From positions 1 through 64,000 of the forward strand of contig BAAHQB010000205.1 in NCBI GenBank assembly GCA_054601695.1: a stretch of DNA of 64,000 nt. Direction: 5' to 3'. This document shows, piece by piece, positions 1 to 64,000 of the stretch. Made by a program: the position numbers and the translations under genes. The notes beneath the pieces were generated by a model. The model had not been told where the DNA came from. It did no database searches and saw only the letters and a list, made by a program, of their open reading frames with translations. How positions within the stretch are numbered: position 1 is the stretch's first letter; every line of letters begins with the position of its first letter. This DNA is from Amorphochlora amoebiformis. Lineage: Eukaryota; Cercozoa; Chlorarachniophyceae.

Positions 1-24860
<24,860 letters not shown>

Positions 24861-25240
24861 AGTACGTCGTGACGTATGGATCGTAGTGAAGGAGTTTTTA
24901 CAGTTTCTTCTGAAGAATCAAAAAAAAAGTGAGCGGAACCCAGGAGTCCTTAATACAGAAATCACCTACATACATCCATCGTATTTTTGGACAATTCAGC
25001 TGAAAAACTTCTGGCTCACGCGTTTAGGACCGATTTTAGATGATTTTAAAATACGGCGAATTTACCGGGAAATTAGGATTTTCTAATAATAGGAGATAGT
25101 CTTGCAGAGTCTTAGGACACACGAGGACGAAAAAGGTCAGGACCTTTAATGATATCTTAGTGCTAAATTTAAACTCATGAAGACCTCTAATGTACGAGTA
25201 TTAAAGGGCCTACCGACAGGTGTCCACAACCGCATGACAC
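24861..25240. other. Unique region upstream of ABCA start
   Basis: Non-repetitive sequence with no convincing exon. An inverted repeat tacgtcgtgacgta (24863-24876) containing TGACGTA lies directly next to the proposed ABCA start and could be a regulatory site. The open frames here lack splice or family support. Confidence 0.4.
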
Positions 25241-25243
25241 GTC

Positions 25244-26545
25244 GTGACAATGCAGCGTGAAGAGGTGACCTTGCGTCGAGATTCGAAATCGAAACCTTGG
25301 AAGGAGGAGTGGAGGTCAGGAAGCGTGTCAGGCGTCGAGAGGCGCGTTGGGAGGAATCGGGAGGAACGTTGGAGGCGCATCGAGAGGTTCCTCGGGAGGC
25401 GCGTCGGAAGGCACTTCGAGAGGCGCGTCGGCGCTTCGGGAGGCGCGTCGGGAGGCGGAGGCGGGAGGCAGCTTCGGGAGTTTCGGGATGCGGGGTATTG
25501 GGGCGTCGAGAGGCGTCAAGAGGCGTTGAGAGGTCTCCGAAGGCGTCAGGAGGCGTCGGGAGGTGTTACGAGGCGTCGGGAGGCGTCGAGAGGCGTCGAG
25601 AGGGGCGTCGGGAGAGTCCGAGGCGTCGAGAGGCGGCGCGTCGAGAGGCGGCGCGTCGAGAGGCGGCGCGTCGAGAGGCGGCGCGTCGAGAGGCGGCGCG
25701 TCGAGAGGCGGCGCGTCGAGAGGCGGCGCGTCGAGAGGCGGCGCGTCGAGAGGCGGCGCGTCGAGAGGCGGCGCGTCGAGAGGCGGCGCGTCGAGAGGCG
25801 GCGCGTCGAGAGGCGGCGCGTCGAGAGGCGGCGCGTCGAGAGGCGGCGCGTCGAGAGGCGGCGCGTCGAGAGGCGGCGCGTCGAGAGGCGGCGCGTCGAG
25901 AGGCGGCGCGTCGAGAGGCGGCGCGTCGAGAGGCGGCGCGTCGAGAGGCGGCGCGTCGAGAGGCGCGTCAGGCGCATCGAGAGGCGCCTCGAGAGGCGCG
26001 TCGAGAGGCGGGTCTAGGGTCGCGTCGAGAGGCGCGTCTAGGGCTAGGGTCGCGTCGAGAGGCGCGTCTAGGGCTAGGGTCACGTCGAGAGGCGCGTCTA
26101 GGGCTAGGGTCGCGTCGAGAGGCGTGTCTAGGGTCGGGTCGAGAGGCGCATCTAAGGTCGCGTCGAGAGGCGCGTCGAGGGTCGCGTCGAGAGGCGCGTC
26201 GAGGGTCGCGTCGAGGGTCGCGTCGAGGGTCGCGTCGAGAGGCGCGTCCAGAGGCGCTTCGAGAGGCGCGTCGAGAGGTGCATTGAGAGGTGCATCGAGA
26301 GGTGCATCAAGAGGTGCATCGAGAGGTGCATCGAGAGGTGCATCGAGAGGTGCGTCGGATGCCTCGAAGGGCGTCGGGAGGCGTCGAAAGGCGTCGGGAG
26401 GCGTCGAAGGGCGTCGGGAGGCGTCGAAGGGCGTCGGGAGGTGTCGAAAGGCGTCGGGAGGCGTCGGGAGGAGTAGGGAGGCGTCGAAAGGCGTCGAAAG
26501 GCGTCGGGAGGCTTCGAAAGATGTCAGGAACCCTCACCCGATAGT
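25244..26545. repeat. CpG-rich minisatellite block
   Basis: The core 15-bp unit gaggcggcgcgtcga repeats about 22 times (25632-25960). Related arrays flank it: gggctagggtcgcgtcgaga units (26020-26130), gaggtgcatcga units (26270-26350), and gcgtcgggaggcgtcgaa units (26360-26520). The period is a multiple of three, so several frames on both strands stay open, with Arg/Glu or Leu/Asp/Ala/Pro repeats. I call it non-coding because no initiation or splice context singles out one frame. Confidence 0.85.
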
Positions 26546-29286
<2,741 letters not shown>

Positions 29287-30388
29287 CTACACAGAGTCGA
29301 CGGGGTCTGTGGTGCCGAACTTGCTAGGCTCCGTGCTAACGGCAGTGCTTCCATTCAAGGTTCTGGGGTTCTCCGAACCGAAACCCCCCGTCGATAATCC
29401 GTTAGCTGGAGCATTCGACTGGTTTCCAAGCGTGGAACCTGGAGCAATAAGACCTAGGATGTGTGATGACTACTATGAGTAATGGGTGCTGTGATTATTA
29501 CCTTTGGTCACTTCGCTGGTGGGATTAGCCTTGGCTTCAAGATGGATTCCATCCTGCGATGGTTTGTTCTTGACGTTGTCGGCTTCCAGGGGGGCCTCTG
29601 GGTCTCTAGGGGACAGGTAGAAACGGAACAGGAGCACTATGAAGAGCGAGTTCCATATGAAGGCTAGTGAGTAGATGTAGACGCAGACAAGTATTGTTTC
29701 TGGGAGGTAGTTGGGGTAGTCAGTAGGGATTTTCCGAATACTTTGGGAGACAAATGGACTGTGTTAGTGAATATAGGGATCACATAGCCCTGCCCCTTAC
29801 ATCGTCGCATTCTGAACCCAAATCCTAATCGCAACCCTAACCGTACCCTTAACCGTAACCCTAACCGTATCCAACCGTAACCCTAACCGTAATCCTAACC
29901 GTAACCCTAACCCGTAACCCTAACCGTAGCCCTAACCTTTAACCGTAACCCCAACCCTAACTGTAACCCTAACCATAACTGAAACTAACCGTAACCCTAA
30001 CCCTACCCCTAACCCTAAGCTGAACACAGACTCCTCACCGTGATCACTAACCCCTGACAATGACCCCTGATCCCTAACCCCTGATCCCTGGCCAACCATG
30101 GGCACCCTGGCCCAAACCTAACCTAACCATGACACCTAACCATGACACCTCTCTCATCTTTCGGGAAAGACAGCTGGATCATGGCGATGATGAGCGTCAC
30201 GTTTTGTAGGCCTGCCTCGATTGCAATCGTCCTTTTATCTTTGTTGGTGAGCTTGAGACTCCAGGCGCAAAGATATCTGGAGAATTATAGCGCTTGTCGG
30301 GGACGGAATAAGACGTGTTATGTGCATGTGTGCGTACATATGGAAAAACTTAAACATGCATGTTTATGTTTCTATATTACACACACCT

Positions 30389-30422
<34 letters not shown>

Positions 30423-30441
30423 GTATATGTATATATATATA

Positions 30442-30485
<44 letters not shown>

Positions 30486-31642
30486 GTGTGTGTGTGTGTG
30501 TGTGTGTGTTGTGTGTGTTAATAATAAAGTACCCGAAAAACGACCCGATGATTTGCAGCGTCATTGAAGAGAACCTGATGTTGATATCACAGGCGTTACA
30601 TTACAACGAGGAGTTCTTCGAGGATGTTCCGCAGATCATACCCCGGTACCAAAACTAGGAGTTTTCAAGAGGATTTTCCAGGGAATCTACCAGATTCCAA
30701 AGGTTTGTCTGAAGAGGTGAATGTTGGTGACGAGGGCGTGGATGAATGCGGCGGCGAGGAACACCAACCCTACAATCGACCCCATCTTTTCCACATACAA
30801 CGCATACTTTTCGGTGCGCGAACGTATGCAGACTCCCAGAGCGGCAGGTGCGATTAGCGTGAGGAGAGACAGTGCGATGCTGTCGTAAGGGATCTTGATC
30901 CCTGTGATGTCCAGGGCGTTCTCCAGGTATATGAAGACCAGGAAGGGTAGGAATCCGAACGAGAGCAAGGTCGATACTGCGCTCATGGTGATCGACAAGG
31001 CGACGTCGCCCAAGGAGTAGTAGGTCAAGAGGTTGGACGTTACGCCTCCGGGTGCACAGGCAACGAGAATCAGGCTGGAAGGGAGGAACACAGAGTAAAC
31101 CGAGGAGATTACATGTCATGTCGGATTTTAATTGAGGACCCGATGGCGTTCTCAGAACGAATGCTAAAGATCTTGATGAAGATGTAAGCGATCAGAGGCA
31201 TCAGGCCAAACTGGGTCGCCGCTGGGGGGATGGTTCTGCATAAACTCAGTGAATCATTTGTCTGTGAGAGGTGTTACCTCCTGTGAAAACCGCCAGCCGT
31301 TTGTCTTTGATGCACCTTATCACGTCCTTGAACTCCTGAAATTCACGGTATTACTGAACGCACCGCTAAAAATACGTGTCAAAATTACGATGGTAGCTCC
31401 GAGCCCCAAGCCGATGAATGCAAGCATCAATGTGAGCTGAATCGATACAGCAACGGAGAGAGAGCAAATTAGTAATTCAGGCTCAAAATAAGAGAAAAGG
31501 CAGTAAGAATGAACGAAACAAGCACTCTTGTGTATCGACGCCTGCCGAAGCAAATACAATACACAATTATCCAAAGACGCAATTTTTTCGTTCAGGACGA
31601 CAGAATGCATTCACTGACAATAATTGTGAAAGCCGACGCCAT
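29287..31642 (-). CDS. SLC10 / bile acid:sodium symporter family (BASS) transporter
   Basis: This complete gene encodes a multi-pass solute:sodium symporter of about 390 residues; the substrate (bile-acid-like, organic anion, or pyruvate as in plant BASS) cannot be told. Exons: 31619-31642, 31389-31436, 31278-31335, 31140-31221, 30691-31074, 30545-30574, 30136-30276, 29502-29740, 29287-29453. The start AAGATGGCG has a strong initiation context and the stop is TAG. Family motifs are clear: [14 protein letters not shown] near residues 76-89, and [11 protein letters not shown] near 224-234, which carries the conserved Glu and Gln/Asn of the sodium-binding crossover region. Exon 29502-29740 holds the last helix. 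The C-terminal exon is Ser/Thr/Gly/Asn-rich and probably disordered. The end of exon seven is ambiguous: donors at 30149 and 30136 come from a 13-bp tandem repeat and only the second keeps frame. Confidence 0.92.
29815..30060. repeat. Variant telomere-like array (CCGTAA/CCCTAA)
   Basis: Units alternate between ccctaa and ccgtaa in the symporter intron, a variant not seen as a block elsewhere in the window. It passes into loose cccctgac repeats. Confidence 0.85.
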
Positions 31643-31758
31643 CTTGCTCTATTGATTATTCTTCTCCTATCGGGTCTCCAGTCGGACAAGGCAGACACCG
31701 GTTGTGTTGTGCCGCCTTTTTCTTTTCGAAAGTTTCGTTTTAACACGCGTCTATCACA

Positions 31759-47999
<16,241 letters not shown>

Positions 48000-48140
48000 C
48001 TTCACCTGTTCGTGTTAGTTTTTCAAGCCTTCGTAAGTTGAATGGCTGTGTTTCCATGCCAACCTTAAACCTGATTTAAATTCAATTCATGACTCTGGCA
48101 GATTTTAATAGATGTATGTATGTAATTCTATGTTTATATA

Positions 48141-48173
<33 letters not shown>

Positions 48174-48673
48174 GTGTATGTATTTATATACATATATACA
48201 TGTGTATCATCTAGATAATATTACCATAATATGAGTCTAGTGATTATATTTTTTTATAATATATACGCAAGCTATTTCGTATCCGGGATATATCTATGTA
48301 TATGTTGATCGATAGTAGTGTATACTAGATAAGCAAGTAGAATATATCTAATATATCGATAGTAGTGTATACTAACTAGATCTAGGAGAATATGTCTAGT
48401 AAATCGATCATGACACCACCTCCAAATTCCACACTCTAGACACTCGTCATAGAATCACACGACCAGTTCTCCAGGAATATCTAGAATATCTAGAATATCA
48501 CCTACAGTGAGTGCACTTCTGAATGTGGCACTACACAAGGACATTCCATGAGTCATATATTAAAAAAACAGTAGTTGTATATTCGACAGTTTTAATTGAT
48601 TTAAAATTTATCAGCTTGCGCTGGCGATAAGCAGAGTACTAGAGTAACCCTATGCAGAGATGGAGCCTATGAT
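48000..48673. other. Convergent intergenic region
   Basis: This lies between the stop codons of the plus-strand unknown gene and the minus-strand lipoyl gene. It contains a repeated segment gatcgatagtagtgtatact (near 48310 and 48355) and gaatatctagaatatctaga. No canonical AATAAA stands out; no exon seen. Confidence 0.5.
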
Positions 48674-53083
<4,410 letters not shown>

Positions 53084-53727
53084 CCGTTCAAGCGCGCTTT
53101 TTCATATTTTCAACAATATAAATACGAACATGATGACCTCAAATTTCTCTCCAATTCTCTCTCTCTTCTTCTTTTCAATCCTTCCCCCCTCGTGTGGGGT
53201 TGGGGAGGGAAATTTGAGGAAATGGGGGGGGGCCGGAAGAGGGCGTTTGTCGAGTTTTCCACTTCCGAACCCACGAAATGTGAACAGAACCTTTCCAGGT
53301 CCCGAAAGTGCCATGAAATAATAGATAAAATCTAAATTTCGGATTGGAGGCTTAGATTATGGTACATCATGCTCACTTCGTCCATACTAAAGCTACATCG
53401 ATGCGCGGATATTGCCTCGGTTTCATTCTCGGCGTGAGAAACGCGAAAATGTGAGAATGTACTTTTTGGTAGAAAGAAAGAGCTCCTGTGGTTTGCGATA
53501 GTGATTCGCACCATTTTTACGGTGTTTTGGAGGCGATTCTACCTTCTGTATATCCCTCTTTGCGCCAGCATCGTCTCGAGGATTCGACGCCACGAGCCGA
53601 AGAATTGCAATAAGCCGATGAATTAAGAATAATTATTGTCACGCGCTACGTCACGCATGGAGATGTGACTGTGTGTGACTATGTGTGACCAATTATAAAC
53701 GTCACAGATATTCACGCAGAATCCGTG
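53084..53727. promoter_or_regulatory. Divergent intergenic start region, GC-richer
   Basis: This lies between the ATG of the lipoyl gene (53083, minus) and the candidate ATG of the next gene (53728, plus). It is non-repetitive with several CpG sites. A short plus reading from ATG 53399 (MRGYCLGFILG, then gtgaga) resembles a first exon but no partner was found. Confidence 0.4.
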
Positions 53728-57781
<4,054 letters not shown>

Positions 57782-57894
57782 AGGTTAATCCGATGTTTTA
57801 ATTCTTCGCAAACTTATTTTTCCTAATTTTTCGCATATGTTCCTCCCGGATAAGAGGGGGGGGGGGGGAAGAGAAGGGAATTGTTAAGGAAGAA

Positions 57895-57939
57895 TGAAGA
57901 GAGAGAGAGAGAGAGATAGAGAGGGACGGAGAAGAGAGA

Positions 57940-57982
<43 letters not shown>

Positions 57983-58004
57983 GGAGAGGGACGGAGAAGA
58001 GAGG

Positions 58005-58089
<85 letters not shown>

Positions 58090-58101
58090 GGAGAAGAGGG
58101 A

Positions 58102-58173
<72 letters not shown>

Positions 58174-58186
58174 CGGAGAAGAGGGA

Positions 58187-58262
<76 letters not shown>

Positions 58263-58279
58263 GGGACGGAGAAGAGAGA

Positions 58280-58344
<65 letters not shown>

Positions 58345-58369
58345 GGAGAGGGACGGAGAAGAGAGGGGA

Positions 58370-58402
<33 letters not shown>

Positions 58403-58424
58403 GAGGGACGGAGAAGAGGGAGGA

Positions 58425-58457
<33 letters not shown>

Positions 58458-58474
58458 GGGACGGAGAAGAGGGA

Positions 58475-58513
<39 letters not shown>

Positions 58514-58745
58514 GAGATAGAAAAAGAAAAATAGGCAGTAGAGAGATACAGAGGGAAAAAGAGAGAGGAGAAAGAGAGAAGAGGGAGAAGAGAGGGAGAG
58601 AGAGAGATGAAAAGAGAGAGGAAGAGAGAGAGGGAGAGAGCGAGATGAAAAGAGAGAAGAGGGAGAAGAGAGGGAGAGAGAGAGATGAAAAGAGAGAGGA
58701 AGAGAGAGAGAGAGAGAGAGAGTGGAGAGAGAGGGGAGAGAGAGA
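57895..58745. repeat. GA-rich polypurine array with higher-order units
   Basis: Long (GA)n blocks are punctuated by gagggacggagaagag at intervals of about 75-110 bp. It lies between the putative gene ending at 57781 and the RRM gene. Confidence 0.9.
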
Positions 58746-58905
58746 TGAAGAAAGGGCATATATATATATATATTCTCAAATATAATTATATATATATATA
58801 TATATAGAATATATATATGTCATTTTGATATGTATATATGTATATATTAATATGTAACATGAAGATATATATATATATATACATATATATATATTTATAG
58901 ATATG

Positions 58906-58946
<41 letters not shown>

Positions 58947-59057
58947 TATATACATGCATACACATGTAGTTTTATCGATAACATACATATACATATTCTC
59001 ATATATAGATACACATATACAAATATATATGTACATATATATATATATATATTTATG

Positions 59058-59124
<67 letters not shown>

Positions 59125-59149
59125 AGGATTTCAACAGCTAAGCGTTCGA

Positions 59150-63758
<4,609 letters not shown>

Positions 63759-64000
63759 GTCGTTAGTGAGTATAGGTAGGGTTAGGGTTAGGTATAGGGT
63801 TAGGGTTAGGGTTAGGGTTAGGGTTAGGGTTAGGGTTAGGACTAAGGATTAAGTTTAGGGTTTGGGTTAGAAATCTTTATCTTATATGTTAGTGATTTAT
63901 GCATTTGTGTAATATATTTTATATATATATATATATATATGTATGTATATATATTGTGTTTATAAATATTATATACGTGCACACACATACATATATGTAT

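Noticed and set aside
25297-26286. 329-codon frame of repeated Arg-Glu-Ala units
   Set aside because: The 15-bp CpG repeat keeps frames open on both strands; nothing favours one as coding.

Overview
The window is nuclear DNA of a microbial eukaryote, probably a protist or alga. Genes are cut into many tiny exons (most 30-100 bp) separated by introns made largely of (TA)n, GA/CT arrays and interstitial TTAGGG/CCCTAA telomere-type arrays. Donors are GT (very often gtat or gtta) and acceptors are AG. The lineage cannot be fixed from the sequence; TTAGGG occurs in several protist groups, fungi and animals. Nearly all long open frames here are repeat artefacts (poly-Tyr/Ile from TA, Arg/Glu or Ser/Leu from GA/CT). 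I rebuilt the genes by eye from non-repeat islands, requiring AG/GT borders, continuous reading phase and family motifs.

Layout. Positions 1-24860, minus strand: N-terminal half of an ABCA-type ABC transporter, 45 exons and about 948 residues, with TMD1 and a complete NBD1; the C-terminal half lies beyond the left edge. Positions 24861-29286: non-coding, with a CpG-rich minisatellite. Positions 29287-31642, minus: a complete SLC10/bile acid:sodium symporter (BASS) gene, 9 exons, about 390 residues. Positions 31759-47999, plus, head-to-head with it: a 25-exon gene for an unrecognised basic protein of about 420 residues. Positions 48674-53083, minus: a 10-exon gene with a mitochondrial-looking leader and a lipoyl domain of the pyruvate dehydrogenase E2/protein X type, but no visible catalytic domain. 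Positions 53728-57781, plus: a less certain, partly rebuilt gene. Positions 59150 to the right edge, plus: a gene with an RRM RNA-binding domain.

The most unusual property is shared by five of the six genes. Short segments spanning one splice junction (the last or first 15-50 bp of an exon plus adjoining intron) are tandemly copied inside the neighbouring intron, up to 11 times, next to (TA)n or telomere-type arrays. Copies of an exon 3' end lie downstream of the parent exon, and copies of a 5' end lie upstream. Each copy keeps one splice site and lacks the other, so introns are filled with half-exon decoys. Telomere-type arrays also abut several exons and supply the acceptor, reading CCCTAA in the transcript. 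The genes show no obvious common pathway; what links them is this repeat-driven architecture.
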